Counted from the stretch's first letter, positions 1 through 12,847 are shown. The stretch is DNA of 64,000 nt from Primulina eburnea (GCF_022965805.1 NC_133103.1:51844386-51908385), one strand, 5' to 3'. Notes: generated by a model not told the origin, from the letters alone. Program-made: numbers and translations.

Positions 1-182
1 TCAATACTCCATCTCCGGTCCGCCTCACTTATTTAACTGAAAAAGTAGCAACTAAACTACTGCATGAAATAAATAAATTTAAAGAAAAGAATTTAAATAC
101 TCATGAAATAAAATCATTTTAATTTAAATACTAGAATTATGCATGGCTTATACGCAGTCCAATTTACGGGTTCTACAATCTC
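1..182. other. Unassigned sequence left of unit A
   Basis: AT-rich, no usable reading frame. It does not match the sequence left of the corresponding point in unit B (before 38951); similarity between the two units begins at tcacacttgaacga. It therefore marks the left breakpoint of the duplication as seen in this window. Nothing else recognised. Confidence 0.5.
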
Positions 183-1640
183 ACACTTGAACGAAGAACG
201 GAGACCGTGGACAATTAAAGAAAAATGTTTTTATTAAATAATTATTTTTAATTATTTAATATATGATGTTAATAAGGGTGATTTCGTAAATGAGCCTTGT
301 TAAGGTATTTTTACGCGACGAGTCGTATTTTAAACCGGTATTCAATTTTTACCAAAATGGAGGACTTTTGAGGGATCGGACAATAGTTTTCAAAAACTTA
401 CCTAAACGAAATATTTTGCGATGGCGTTTTTGGGCTTATTGGGCCTACTTTAACTGGCACTGGCTTAAGGTCTCATCATACAACTTTTTTATATCAAACC
501 ATACCCCAAAACCCTAATCCCCTCCCCCCATTTCATTCGGCTGCCCCCCATCTCATCCAGCAGCTCCCCACTCGAGCTGCAACAGCTTTGTCATGCCACC
601 TTCAAGGAAAAATCGTTAGAGTTGTGATATCGTTACTCCGGTGTTCGTCCCTCGTGTTGTTTGTGCGAATCTTTGAGCGTTTAGACGCAATGGCACGCCC
701 GATTCCCTTATTCTATCATCGATCACACTATATTATGTATGTTTAATTGTATTTGCAAGATATATTAAGGATATAGTGTTATGCATCAGTTTTGCTTAGC
801 TTTTATGCGAAAACGTTTGACATTCTTGCATATTAATCACGCCTTGATCTTGTTTTGTAAGGGACTGCCATGGCTTGAGAGATAGAAGCGATCTACAGTA
901 GGTATACCATGAATTCAGATGGGAAATGTTGAGCTAGACATGTCCTGTAGGTGGCCGATTGCATCTCGTCGTTCTCGTCCCTTCGGTGTCCATCTCTCGC
1001 CTCACTTTCATTGTTTTTCGAGCGTTTAATCACAAAGGCACACCCGATACCTCCATTTTCTCGTCTTTCACATCATAATAAGAGTTTTTGATTGATTGTC
1101 CATGTTTTATTGTCGTTGTAATGTTTTATGTGAGTTTTGAATGCATGTTCGTAGAGGAAATCGATTTGTATGAATTGATTCTCACGTTTTTGTCTCTTGG
1201 TTGAAGGGGCTGCCTGGATGGGGAGGTAGGGGACTCAAACATGTCTGGATTATGGTGTTTAGATGTTAGGATCCGATCGTGAGTCGATTTGGTGATGGTG
1301 CGATCATGTTTCCTCGATTTAGGGATTGGGACGACTAGGTTGTGCGAAGGGTTGAGGGCAACGTGCATGGGGCTAGGGACCACGGCTAGGTCGATCCAGG
1401 AGGGTCTTAAGGAGGGATAGGAAGGGTTGGTTCGATCCTGGTCCGGGCTGGTTGAACGTGGAGTAGAGGTTGGTTTCAAATGTTGTTTGGGATTTTTGAT
1501 CCGCGGGGCTAGCACCGCAGCGTCCGATCTTCGGGGCTGGTAGCGCTGCAGTGATGATGCCGAGCGCGATGAGCGCCTCAGCACCACAGTGCTAGAGCTA
1601 GGCGCAAACCCATTGTGGATGGGGTAGTTGTTTTAGCGCT
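183..1640. mobile_element. Chimeric LTR-like repeat, unit A
   Basis: Bases 183-975 match 38951-39738 and bases 976-1640 match 41453-42120, so two different LTR-like segments of unit B are joined here at about 975. The left part contains a run of 75 codons open from 290, but the same reading frame differs between copies and lies in repeat sequence, so it is not a gene. The right part is rich in gcgctagc/cgcagcgc-type motifs (about 1490-1610). The style, with tcgaacgag near the start and ttattgggcc further in, suggests a Ty3/gypsy LTR, but no primer-binding site, polypurine tract or pol gene is visible, so the superfamily is inference. Confidence 0.5.
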
Positions 1641-2630
1641 TATGACTCATTTGGGTGTTGATATGTCGATATGACTGAGGTTATTGACAGTTAAATTAGA
1701 TAATACTTAGTTGTTTAGGAGTCTTCTAACTATGGTTTAAGTTTGATATTAGACGTGTTGGTCATATATTATATTTTATATGTTTGATACAAATTGAAAA
1801 ATGGACTCATAAGACGATAAAATGTGATTTTTTTATTAATGCGCTTTTTTGTAAAACAATACATGTGTAAAATAGAATATAATTAAAAGATCAAACAACA
1901 CATTCAAAACTTGTGTAATATAATGAAATAAATTTTACAATTTTGTTTAAATAATCACTTAAATATGAATGTACTGCAGTTTGGCCGCACAAATATGATA
2001 AAATTTTCATAGTCTACATGTTCAAATATTTTATCTCAATTGATAACATAGCAAATTCGTTCAATCTTTCACGTGACATTGTTGATTGGAGATATTCTTA
2101 TATTATCTTCAATTTGAATAAACTTCTTTCTTTGGATGGAATTGTAACAGGTATTATTAATAAAATTCCACAACATATATAACATAATGTACATCAATTT
2201 ATTTTAGATAATTAAGAACTTACTTGGATAACAACCATCCATTTTCTACCATTCTTTTAAAACCCCAAAAACCCAACTTTTATGAAATTTACTTTGGCTT
2301 TCCCATTCTCAAGCCAATTAAACAACGAACCAAGCTATCCTCCATTGCATGTGATTTACGAGTTGAGGAGAAAAATTAACAGTATGTATCACTTGAAAAG
2401 ATATCACATATATTTTTCCATTAGACGTATTAGCCCGATTCATACTTAACGTGGAATACAATATTTTTATTATAAAAATTATATTTTTTTAAATGAAATG
2501 GATCGAGTTGTAGATCAAGCTCACACAATTGATTTATAAGACCGTTTCAAAATAAACAACAAAAAGTTATTTTAAAGAAAAAAAAGTAAAAAGCACATGA
2601 TCCATCCTCGTACCCTACAAAACTCAATGG
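1641..2630. other. AT-rich intergenic stretch, unit A
   Basis: No reading frame or RNA gene that I can support. It is duplicated at about 42121-43180 in unit B with small indels. Bases from about 2521 (ttataagaccgtttca) resemble those at about 5352, where the flank of the second fold-back element begins. Confidence 0.5.
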
Positions 2631-3681
2631 ATTTTTTTAAAAATACTATTAATTTAAAAACTATTTACCAAAATATTGCAAAAGTGCGAGTCTTGTAAAA
2701 ATAATGCAATCCGTAGAAAATTTTACAGGATTCTTAATTTTTTTTAAAAAAAAATTAAGGAAACAGAGGCGTAGAATCTGTGACAGACTGTCAAGGATTC
2801 TGAATCTGTGACATGCAGTCACGGGTTCTAGGAATCCGTGAATACCATCATTTAAATTGTGCGCAATTCCTCCGACTTCTTTCCATTTCCTCGACTTCTT
2901 TGCGCAAAATACTTGAAGGCTGTTAAGAAATTCTTGTTTCCGGTTGTGTTCCGACTACGCAAATAAAATAACCTTGAAATATTTTCAAAAAGCACAAAAT
3001 TATATATATTATTTTTTTAATATCCCCATTATTATATTTATATGTGATTAATATTAAAAATATACTATTTAACAAAGTTATACTTATTTGTATAATGCTA
3101 GTGAAAAAAATTATAAATACATTAATACAATATAAATAATAAAATAAAATATTAATAAATCGTTTAAATTACCTTCTCAAACGTGGTTATACAGAATTTG
3201 TAATAAAATCAACGGACGATGTTAATATCTGAAATAAATGAAAAACATTAACAAAATTTACACAAAACAAAATATTACTTCTTAATATATAATTATAATA
3301 TTATCAACGAAATTAAACATTACCTCTTAACATATCTTCGAATGAAATGGATGACAAAATCAATAAATAATATTAACACAAGGCTGAAGGAGAAAAGAAG
3401 GATTTTACGCAAATGAACCGGAGGAAAGAAACATTTTGCGAGAATGAATCGGAGAAAGGAAGCATTTTGGATAGATGAAAAGGAGAAAATGCGTGCAATT
3501 TAAACATGAAGAGTGACGGATTCCCTAGAATCCGCGTCAGGCTCTTTTTCTTCAAATATTTTAAAAACAAAATTTAGAATCCGCTATAAATTTCTACGGA
3601 TTGCACTATTTTTACAAATATCTCATTTTTACAATATTTTACTGAATAGGTTTTTTTAATTAATATTAATTTTTCAAAAAG
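2631..3681. mobile_element. Fold-back element with arms of about 330 bp (FB1, unit A)
   Basis: The left arm (about 2631-2960) and right arm (about 3370-3681) are imperfect inverted copies. Left tgcaatccgtagaaa is the complement of right tttctacggattgca; left aaaactatttaccaaaatat pairs with right atattttactgaatagg; left ttcctccgacttctt-type sequence pairs with the right ccggaggaaagaaa-type sequence. Inside each arm are further short palindromes around gtgacagactgtca. No transposase is present, so this is a non-autonomous fold-back or long-inverted-repeat element, possibly Mutator-related (inference). A clean target duplication was not found. Confidence 0.62.
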
Positions 3682-3724
3682 CCCCAAAATTCAAACTCAA
3701 AACTAAACACAAGTCAAATTGAGA

Positions 3725-3905
3725 ATTCGTGGCAAACTGTCACGGATTTAGAATCCGCTATAAATTTATATGGATCACACTATTTTTACAAACATCTCAT
3801 TTTTACAATATTTTACTAAATAGTTTTTGAATGAATATTAATTTTTAAAAAAAACCCCAAACTTAAACTTAAGACTCAACACAAGTCAAATAGGGAATCT
3901 GTAAG
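3725..3905. repeat. Extra fold-back arm remnant, unit A
   Basis: Repeats the outer part of the right arm of the preceding element: gaatccgctataaattt, then a run ending catttttacaatattttact. It looks like the end of another family member, or a tandem gain of the arm. The counterpart in unit B is at about 44270-44450. Confidence 0.5.
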
Positions 3906-4089
3906 GATCATGTATCGTATTATCGTAAATCATATGTTGATGATCGATATTTCATGAAATTGTTATGCTATTAATTGTACGAAGTATATAATTGACAGTG
4001 AAAGTGAGAAAATAGGTGATGATAATGAAAGATTGTATTATAAATTGATTTGTGCTTGAATGACGTGTTGAACCGCAATAGAAAAGTGA

Positions 4090-5345
4090 CACATTTTACG
4101 GTTTTTAGCATAATTATCTGAGTGTTAGTCCAAATGAATTGAGACCAATTGCATTGGAAAGATAATACATAGTACTAAAACTTTCATGTTTTGAGTTTTG
4201 TCCAAATTCAATTGGAAATAGGTGCAAAATCATCCCGAAGTGTATCATGTGCGTTGCAGTTCCTACATCGACACATTTTGGGAGAATGAGCATAACTCTC
4301 GCGTCTGATATCCAAATTGAGTGAGATTGGTGGCCAATGAAAGCCAAGACACAGATCTACAACTTTCATGTTGACCACTTATGCAAATGCGGAACCTAAA
4401 ATAGCGTTTCGAACAGAACAAGACGCGCACCTGCGCAGGCCCGTGCGTGCGGACATGACAAGGCGCGCACTTGCACCAGTTCCGGCACGATTTAAGAATG
4501 ATAAGGATGAGTGTTTGTACAGATTTCTTCATTTCCTTTGCTGAAGCTTTGAGAGAAAAGAAAGAAAACTGAATTCTATCGTTCGAATCTACCTTGAAAC
4601 GTTGTCCAAACTTGAAACAAATTATATATTTGGAATCCTCTCGTTGAGCTCTTTCTTTTGAGGTAAGCTTCTTCTAGTTTCAGTATCTTTAATTATTAAA
4701 GTACTGGAATAGCATGTATTTGAAGTCAAGATTCATATATGTGGTAGAATAACCGAAAAGAAACTAAGTTTCGAAGTCAGAATTGAATTATGTTATGATT
4801 TCGATTTGATATGAATTTTTGAATTTTCAAAAGATATTTGAAACTTATATTGTTGATTTTGAATGATGTTATGGATTGAAATGAATATGTTATTGATGTA
4901 AATAGATTATTATACTGATATATTCAAGCTACATCGACTGGAACGAAGAATTGATATTGTTGCGACCAAATAACATGCGGCATGTATCTGTATCATATGA
5001 TATATGTTTTATTGATTTGATTGAGAATATATGTCTATATGTCTTATTTGTTGAGTTGATGTGGCATACATGACATACACGTTGAGCTATGATCCTTAGA
5101 TACCTATTATGATTGGATCTGATTCTGGGGTTTGTGAAAACGATGTTATGTTTGGCATTACGTGGCCCTTAAAGCATAGTCATTAGTGGCCCCGATGATT
5201 GATTGAGATTTGAGATTTGATAGCGCTTTGTCGACGTTATCATACGAGTATCCCTGATTGAGGCCGGTGTGCCAGCTCAAGCAGTGATTTGATAGCGTTC
5301 GTTTGATTCTGACATGTGCTCAGTGGATGTGCATTTGACCTGATA
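4090..5345. mobile_element. LTR-like relic, unit A
   Basis: A GC-richer island in AT-rich sequence (gcgcacctgcgcaggcccg at about 4424), followed by a long low-complexity tail with conserved blocks such as ggcattacgtggccctt. This layout resembles the LTRs of plant Ty3/gypsy elements as I remember them, but no internal genes or pair of LTRs can be defined. The - strand reading frames at 4114-4532 are not supported as genes because they shift between the two units. Confidence 0.35.
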
Positions 5346-5488
5346 CCTCCACAATTGACCTATAAGACTGTTTCACGTAAGTTTTTGTGAATTCATAGAT
5401 ATTGTCAAAATAAACAACAAAAATTTATTTGAAAGAAAAAAAAGTAAAACGCACATAATCTATCCTCATACCCCACAAAACTCAAAGG

Positions 5489-6041
5489 CTTTTTTAAAAA
5501 ATAATATTAATTAAAAACTATTTAGCAAAATATTGCAAAAGTGTGAGTCTTGTAAAAATAATGCAATCTGTAGAAAATTTTACAGGATTCTTAATTTTTT
5601 TTTTAAAATAAAGGAAACAGAGGCGTAGAATCCGTGACAGACTGTCATGGATTCTGAGTCCGTGACACGCAGTCACGGGTTCTAGGAATCCTTGAGTGCC
5701 ATCATTTAAATTATGCGCAATTCCTCCGAATTATTTGTGCAATTCCTCCGACTTCTTTGCATTTCCTCGACTTCTTTGCGCAAAATACTTCAAGGCTGTT
5801 AAGAAATTCTTATTTTCGGTTGTGTTCCGACCATGCAAAAATAACAACCTTGAAATATTTTCAAAAAGCACCAAGTTATTATTTTGTCAAACAGGGAATC
5901 CGTGACAACTGCTTTTTCTTTAATTTTTTTTAAAAATTTAGAATCCGCTATAAATTTCTACGGATTGCACTATTTTACAAACATCTCATTTTTAAAATAT
6001 TTTATTAAATAATTTTTAATTAATATTATTTTTAAAAAAAC
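5489..6041. mobile_element. Fold-back element FB2, unit A
   Basis: A shorter relative of FB1, about 550 bp. The left terminal arm (aatattaattaaaaactatt, then tgcaatctgtagaaaatttt) is the inverted complement of the right arm (tttctacggattgca, then aatttttaattaatatt). Arms are about 105 bp. The interior shares the gtgacagactgtcatgg palindromes and the cctcgacttctttgcgcaaa block with the FB1 left arm, so FB2 looks like an internally deleted FB1. A 69-codon open frame at 5696 inside it is not a gene. Confidence 0.65.
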
Positions 6042-6630
6042 CCCAAAATTCAAACTTAAGACTAAAAATAAGTCAAATAGAAAATCAATCGACGGTCATA
6101 ACTACAAGAATATATTATTAAAAAATGAAAGAAAGAAGATTGAGTTTTTTTTTTTAAATAAAATAGTAATAAAAAATTTAAAACAAACGCAAGCTTACTC
6201 AAATTAAACGAGACATGTTTTTTTTCTTCTTCTTGTCTTGTTAATTTAATAAATTTATATAATTGTCACTTTTAAAAATATGTAAAATTTAAAAATAAAA
6301 ATTTGCATTTTGAGATATTAAATTGCATGTGTCTATATAATTAATAAGTTTACCAAGTTATTTCAAATATAAAACATTATACAAAATTATTTAAGTAATA
6401 TTACCTAAAGTTTATATTTTAAATATATCCCCAAAAATGTTAACGGCTGAAAAATAAAAACGCGTTTTGTCGGTTTCCATATATGAATTGGCCCCGCTCC
6501 CCTCCGCTCCGCTCCCATCCCATTGTTGAGTTATCAAATACCCCGTAACAGGGTTCTTCCTCCCCGATCAATCTCCTGATTCTCCCGCCTTTTCTCTCTA
6601 AAGAAACCCTAGCGCTTGGATACGGTAAAA
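6042..6630 (+). promoter_or_regulatory. Upstream region and probable 5' UTR of ATM-like pseudogene, unit A
   Basis: AT-rich to about 6460, then a C/T-rich tract (cccctccgctccgctccc at about 6495) and a leader ending in aaagaaaccctagcg just before the start codon at 6631, typical of plant 5' leaders. A TATA-like tatatgaatt lies near 6480. Promoter activity is not shown by the sequence. Unit B has about 40 extra bases near 46940 in the same region. Confidence 0.4.
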
Positions 6631-9357
6631 ATGGCCTTGAAAGTCGTTCAAGTGATCGTCTCCAAGCTATCATCCGACAAGGCCAAAGCCCGAGAAGTAA
6701 TCAAGAAGATGGATATTTGGTTTTTAACATGTTTCGGCTTATCCGGGAAAGATGTCCAAGTTTATATATTGATTATTTTGCACCTCTCTTACGCTTTTGT
6801 GTTCTGAACAGAATATATGGTTCATGTTATGCTTCGGATATTTTCGAGATAAGACTTTTACTGGCGTGTCTGTTTAGTTTCTTGGAGGGTAACGAGTTTG
6901 AGTTTCTTGTATATGAAATCATCTTTACATAATTTTCCATGATTTTGTTTAATAGGATCGAGCAATAAGTAGAATTCATACTTGTATACTTTCACACAGT
7001 TCGTTTGTTTTGCTGAAACATTTCCGATTCATATTTCTTATCTTAGGATGGCATTGAGTCCTATTTTTTAATAGGCATTGAACAATATGTAGAGCTCATT
7101 GCCATTCCTTTTGTATCTATTTAAAAATGAAGGAAACTTTTATTCATTTTCTTTGTATTATTTTGTGAAGTTTGACGGGTACATGATGATAGTTTTTGAT
7201 GTTTGTCATTACCTTGTTTTATTAATTTATTTTCCCTCTGAAATGGGCCAGTCAGATAAACATAAAGGTAATTTACTTTCTTTTATTTGATTTTAAATTA
7301 TTCAAGCAGGGAGTCTCATTCGCTACATGTGTTATGAACTTCGAATCTTTTGCGAGAATTATTGGAAATACTTATAATCGGCTTTTTCCGTAATTAAGTT
7401 TAGGGAATTTCATATCCGCCTCTTCAATTCTACAAGTGATTAATATTTTGAGATAATTTTTTCGTGGATAATATTTTGCTCATGTAGTGTATTAATGTTT
7501 TTTATCTTTTGGTTTATGAATACAGGAAGGGGCTAAGTTGTTGAATACATGGTTAGAAACCGATAGATCCATTGGATTCTGTAGATATTTGTCTGATAAA
7601 ACTTCAGTGCTTAAGCCTAACGAAGTTCCACATTGTAAGATGCATCTTCTGAATTTACCAATCACGTGGAATATAATCTGTCCAAAATTGATATTGAGAT
7701 TGGTTTATACCTGTAGATTGTAGTATGATTTTTAGACATTTTGAGATAGAAATGATGCAGGTCTTTGTCTTCTTTGTAAATCATAAAATGTCACAATACC
7801 AGAAGTAACAGGGAGGGGAATATGTTATAAATTTGCTTCATAGTTGAGTTTTTTTTTAATGATCTGAAATGCTGTTTATAGATTGAATGTTGATATTAGA
7901 TAAGAAGATACACAAAATGATAAAACAGTATACATAAATGCTGTTGGGTTATATCATATAATGAAATAAAAAATATATAAATGCTCTAGAGAGTATTATA
8001 TTGTAATTTGTCTCATGTGTGAGTTATCGTGAAATGACAAGATATGATATTATAGATTGAATATAGATAACAAAACTACAATCTAATGCTTGAGATGGAA
8101 TGAAAATCGTCCAATGACCGGAAGATAAATCAGATTTCTCATTGATAACAACATAAGAATATGATGGCTGAGATTGAATGAAATTCATTAATTGGCCTGT
8201 AGATCAGATCAGGTTTTTTATGAATAACAAGAGAAGCATCTGTTAGGTGAGATTGAATAAATTCATCTGATGATCAACATCTATCCGAAAATTTAAGGAT
8301 ACAAAATGGTATCCAGATTCTTGTTTAAGAGAGAATTATTAAGACCTGCAGATTGGCGAGGGGATCCACATGTTTCTGTATCAAAGAAATGTAGTCCTAG
8401 GTCATCAATGTAAGATTTATCATTGATGTAGTTTTTTCTGTTTCATTTGATTTCTTCTGTTTTTCAGGCAAAACAAATCTTCTTCTCATGTGGCTGAATC
8501 ACTTTTCAATCATGTGTGGGATGTCCTCAAAGATGTTCCAAGTTTCCAATCTGAGTATGGTGTTATCCTTCGCTATCTTTTGGAAGTTACATATTATCGG
8601 TTTCACATGCGGAAACGAGTTTACTCCAGTGAGTGTACCTCCAATAACTTGGCTAATTCACTATCTATATGACTGCGAATTTCATCTGCATGGACAGATC
8701 TTGTACTTCTGTACATGGAAAAGGTGGAAAAAGCCTAAGCACAGAAAAGTTTGGTCAAATAAACCCCAAAGAAGAGGTTTCCTGCTTCACCTTGACACTT
8801 CATTCACTTTTTGAGAACTCTCCTGGAGATATTCCTGATGATCTTCGAGATAACATTATTTCGGGTTTTTTTGGAATTTTTTCTCATGTAAAGTAACACA
8901 TCGATATTTTTGTATTCCGGTTCCACCTTACATAGATTTCTTTTAGTTATTTTGTTGCAATAATCATCAACTTTATAATTTTGTTCTTTTTGCATGTTAG
9001 GGATGAGGGAAAAATTTCTCGCAAGCTTGTGGAGTGCATCAATACATATTTGTTAAAGGATGGGCCAATTATAGGTGGCAAATCCCTGGAAATTCATCAA
9101 GCAGTAAATCATTTCGTCTTTCGGTACTGGTTTGCTATTCATGATCGAAGTCTAAAGGTGTCGCCGTCCTAAATTGATGGTTTTGATTTAAAGTTAAATG
9201 TGTGTAGTACTTCTAATTTGTCTTTCATTAGTAGGATTCTCTTATTTGCTATGCAAAATCGCAAGTAAGTTTAACTAGAGGTGTGGATGACGGAACTTGT
9301 GGATGTGATGAGCAAGGAGCTTGATCAAATGAGTACTTCCCGCACCAATTCACCCTG
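6631..9357 (+). pseudogene. ATM pseudogene exons, TAN region, unit A
   Basis: Exons by sequence and splice sites: 6631-6696 (22 codons, donor GTAATC), 7526-7634 (EGAKLLNTWLETDRSIGFC), 8468-8628 (HVWDVLKDVPSFQSEYG), 8698-8892 (LVLLYMEKVEKS to FSHVK), 9001-9157 (DEGKISRKLVECINTYLL), 9235-9357. In ATM the TAN motif near the N-terminus contributes to telomere maintenance and substrate binding. Between exons 2 and 3 listed here a coding exon expected from other plants is absent. The intron after 8628 is only 69 bp. In the last exon the frame changes after GVDDGT, where a short stretch has been lost, so the reading frame is broken by 9300. Confidence 0.8.
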
Positions 9358-9470
9358 GTTAGAATTGCAATGTGCTTAATTTTTGGTGGGTTTATGAAAT
9401 GCTACTTCTCTGTTCTTGTTTGTATTTTATTTATTATTGTTATTATTATTATTTTGAGTGACTCAATTAG

Positions 9471-12400
9471 GGGTGAAAAATGTGGATTATGACAAGCTCA
9501 CAGTTCAAGGTGGCGGAGCTTGCTGCCCTTGTGTTTTGCCAGGTACTTATTGCAGCAACTTAATTGTTGTGCCTTTTGATGTTGATACTCCATTACATAT
9601 TTGTGGTTGTGTGCTTACCAGACAAGATATGGCTCTGTTGTATTTCATTGGGTTATGGGCTCGGTTTTATCCATTTTATGTTCCATTGTTGCTAAAATTG
9701 TAGCAGCTTACTCTGTTAAATTTTGAGTAATAGGAAGATGGGAAAAACAACAGAAAAAAAGTGAAAAGTCTGGTCATAAGTGTTGTCGCCATAAACGACG
9801 TGCCACAACTTAATTTTTTTCTTCTTGATTTTATATAATTGTCACCACTTCATGCTCGTAAGAGGATATCTTGGGATATTATGGTGGAGTAAACCACTTC
9901 AATCAGATTACAAATTGATTTCAATATTGACGATACCAAGTGAGATTCTATCAAATGAAAAATTGAGTTCTGACCCCTTTTTGATTCAACAATTAACATG
10001 AATTTAAGCTTTTAAATGAAATAAAAGGGCTTAATAGAATTTTGGACATCAATATGTAGAATTCCACTTATATCATATTGAGCAGAAGTAAATACGGTAT
10101 AAAACTGTTGAAGGCATTTCAGCTGTGATATGAGGCAAATTTTTTAAAACATAATGAGAGGGAAGGACAACTGAGAGAACATAAATAAATATTAAGTGAT
10201 TTTAATGAATCAAAATTTGATATCTAGTTCTTTTACTTTTTGAAATAGTTTGAGATGCTTCCATGTATTTGGTGTGACTTGAAGAATTCCGCTTTATTTC
10301 AATCTTTAGAAAAACAATTTTCCATATTTATGGTCAAAGGTTACAAGGCAATGTTCACTTTCCAGGTGTGCGCTTATACATATAAAAGCCCAGTTACTGA
10401 AAAACGTGCCCGGAGGGAGCATGTGGTTGTCCTGATAAAAGAGAGAGTCATGGGGCGCAAATGGCCATGGTAAGTTTCAACAGAACTTGTTCTTTTGAGT
10501 AGATAAAAAAATATAAACATCAAATATCTCAATACTTAATAGTATCCTTTGGGCTGGTGGATGGTGTGATATCATGTTTTTTCCTTGTTCATGGATCACA
10601 CATTCGATGGCAAATCCGACACAATATTTTTCAATAATTTCCAAATTTGTTTTTACGTTCAAAAGAATGAGAATGTATTGTTCACATTTGCATTCATGTT
10701 GCTACTTATTATCCACCATCTTGAGTTAAAACGAGCTAATATTCGTGGTAGGCATGCTGCACTTGTTTGTCTCATCCGCAATTATTCTACTCGCATCCGT
10801 AAAGATCACTTATTGATTTTATTGTGAAATCTTGACTGTTACCTGTAGCTTTATTGACTGGTTTATATTTCATCCTCCGATTGACAAAAAATTTGTGATC
10901 CTGTAGTCTATTTGTCTCCTTCCTGTGTGCTGGAGATGCATTCACATTTTCTTGATATTTTAATTTGGTTAATATCTATACCTCTTCGTTGAGGGGGAGA
11001 GGAGAGCTGTCGTCTGTTTTGCCTTTTGCCTTCATTTGAAACTTATTCTTTTGGTACCAGTAGGGAACTATTTTTTTTCTTGTTAGGGTCTTGCAGGGGC
11101 ACAATTCTCTTATCTTTGTTGGTTTGGTCATGTGCTTTGTAGGTTCTCGTTTTTCCTTTTGCTTTTCAGTACATATGTCAATTCATCAGTTGCCTTACTC
11201 AAGTGATACCGCCATTCAGACTTGTTTCTAATGTTTCTGTTTTTCATACTTCTGATATTACATTTGCCCTTTCTAGAGTCCTCAGTCAAATTTTGATATC
11301 CGGAATTCGCTTGTTCTCGATTGCAGAATTATTAACGCTGCAACTTTAGAGCATTCTTATGATGATTTGTTCTGGATGTTGCAGTAGGTTGTTCCTTTAC
11401 ATGCAAAAACTTCATTTCACTCTGTATAATTGAGCCTAATAAATCAGTGTGATATGGTTTGCAACTGTAATAATTTGATGCTTAAACAAATACTATGATA
11501 TCTTATTTTTTATGTGATATAACTTATTTCTTATGTGCAGAAATGCCTTCTAGTTTCTTTTCTTCTGATAAGAAAAAATATTATTTTAATAAAAGATTTT
11601 AATTACAAAAAAGGAGACCAGAGGTCATCGCATAACAAAGTAAGAACTGGAATCATATTAACACAATATGAGACTCCAATCCCTAAACAAAATTGACTGT
11701 GAAAACATTTTAAACTCCACATTATTTGTAATCCAGCATGGAACCATAAGTTTAATCTTGTCTCAGCACTCTTTGTTATTCATTTTAACTTCTGACCAAT
11801 TTTGAATTTCATTTGAACGAGTCTTCGTAAGATTCTTCTCACCGGTTTTTTATTTTATTTGAAGGAGTCTGCTTAGACTTTCTTTATTGATGCTTTTTGC
11901 TGCTCCAAATGAGAAATCATCGCAGAAGCTAGCTTTTCCCTTGAATGAGGTATATCACATTATATATGTATGGAGGAAAAGATATAGTTTTATTCAGTGT
12001 GTCCTCCAGGTTTCTTGAAATAATTTTGTTCCTTGGACTTGTCATTTATAGTCATATGCTAACTAAGAAGGATAGTTTTTATTGCAAGCTTTGGTTGTAT
12101 CATATGTGGGGAAGCCTGCAGTCTAGGTTTCTTTGTTCACTTTTCTTTATCATGGCCAATAGCAATCATATATTGTGGATGGACTGGATTGTTGCTCATC
12201 AATTATTGCGAACATCTTACCTTCCTACTTCTCTCCCTTTCCTTTCCCTATCTCTTACTCTTATTAATAAATTTTTTCTGGCTCTTTCTATCAACGTCCT
12301 TTTTGAAGAAAAATGGCTCTGATTAAATTGTTTGTGTTTGGTTGGCGTCTGGGGCTTACTAAGGATCATGCAAATAAACTCCATGAACTTTCTGGACCAT

Positions 12401-12585
12401 TATATGAGGTATCGTGTTTGTAGGATGTCTTATGCAGGGACCTGCTTGATATTCTTTTTTCTTTTAATCCTTGTGCATATTTTGGTTTTATTTTTGTAAA
12501 AATTCTGCAGGTTGGCAAAGGTTGTCAAGTGATATGGAACTGCCTTATGCGGAGTTTGCCAACATTTTGCAATCTCACCTCAATT
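9471..12585 (+). pseudogene. ATM pseudogene exons, second block, unit A
   Basis: Exon 9471-9542 gives MTSSQFKVAELAALVFCQ only after a frame change. Exon 10366-10469 reads AYTYKSPVTEKRARREHVVV. Exon from 10752 reads AALVCLIRNYSTRIRKDHLL and meets a stop near 10825. Exon 11327 to about 11382 reads IINAATLEHSYDDLFWMLQ. Exon 12511-12585 reads QVIWNCLMRSLPTFCNLTSI. Two weaker candidates are 11877-11949 (KSSQKLAFPLNE) and about 12349-12408 (TKDHANKLHELSGPLYE). The donor at 12586 is the left border of the intron that holds the LINE. Confidence 0.7.
9820..10365. other. ATM intron, unit A
   Basis: AT-rich intron sequence. About 140 bases of it (roughly 9820-9955) are missing from unit B, where cttaattttt runs straight into aaatgaaaaattgag at about 50420. 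No element ends or target duplication seen. Confidence 0.55.
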
Positions 12586-12829
12586 GTAAATATCCATTTG
12601 TGTAAAATTCCCATCAAGGCATGGTGTAGATAGATCTTTGACATGCTTCCTTTCCTCTTATGGTGAATTGTTAAGTTTAATTCATCTACTTTGCATTTCA
12701 TTTTGTAGGAAAAAGTAGGTACAGTTAAATTCCCTCTCATGAAATCTCAATCTCATTTTGATAAATGCGTGTTTAAAATGAATGTGTTTTTAATATGGCA
12801 TTGATTATGCACTTAAGTTTGGAGATTAA

Positions 12830-12847
12830 AAAAGCTACCCCACTTTT
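12830..12847. repeat. LINE target site duplication, left, unit A
   Basis: aaaagctaccccactttt, repeated exactly at 19915-19932. The LINE poly(A) end, read as poly(T) on the + strand, follows directly. Confidence 0.92.

Noticed and set aside
290..517. 75-codon open frame, repeated as a longer frame at 39059-39394
   Set aside because: It lies in an LTR-like repeat, the frame changes after a one-base difference between units, and the sequence shows no family resemblance.
1126..1587. 153-codon frame on the - strand in GC-rich sequence
   Set aside because: Composition-driven frame in repeat sequence; the unit B copy is interrupted.
2760..5700. Repeated short palindromes suggestive of a CRISPR-like array
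   Set aside because: Spacing is irregular, repeats are parts of fold-back arms, and the window is plant nuclear DNA.
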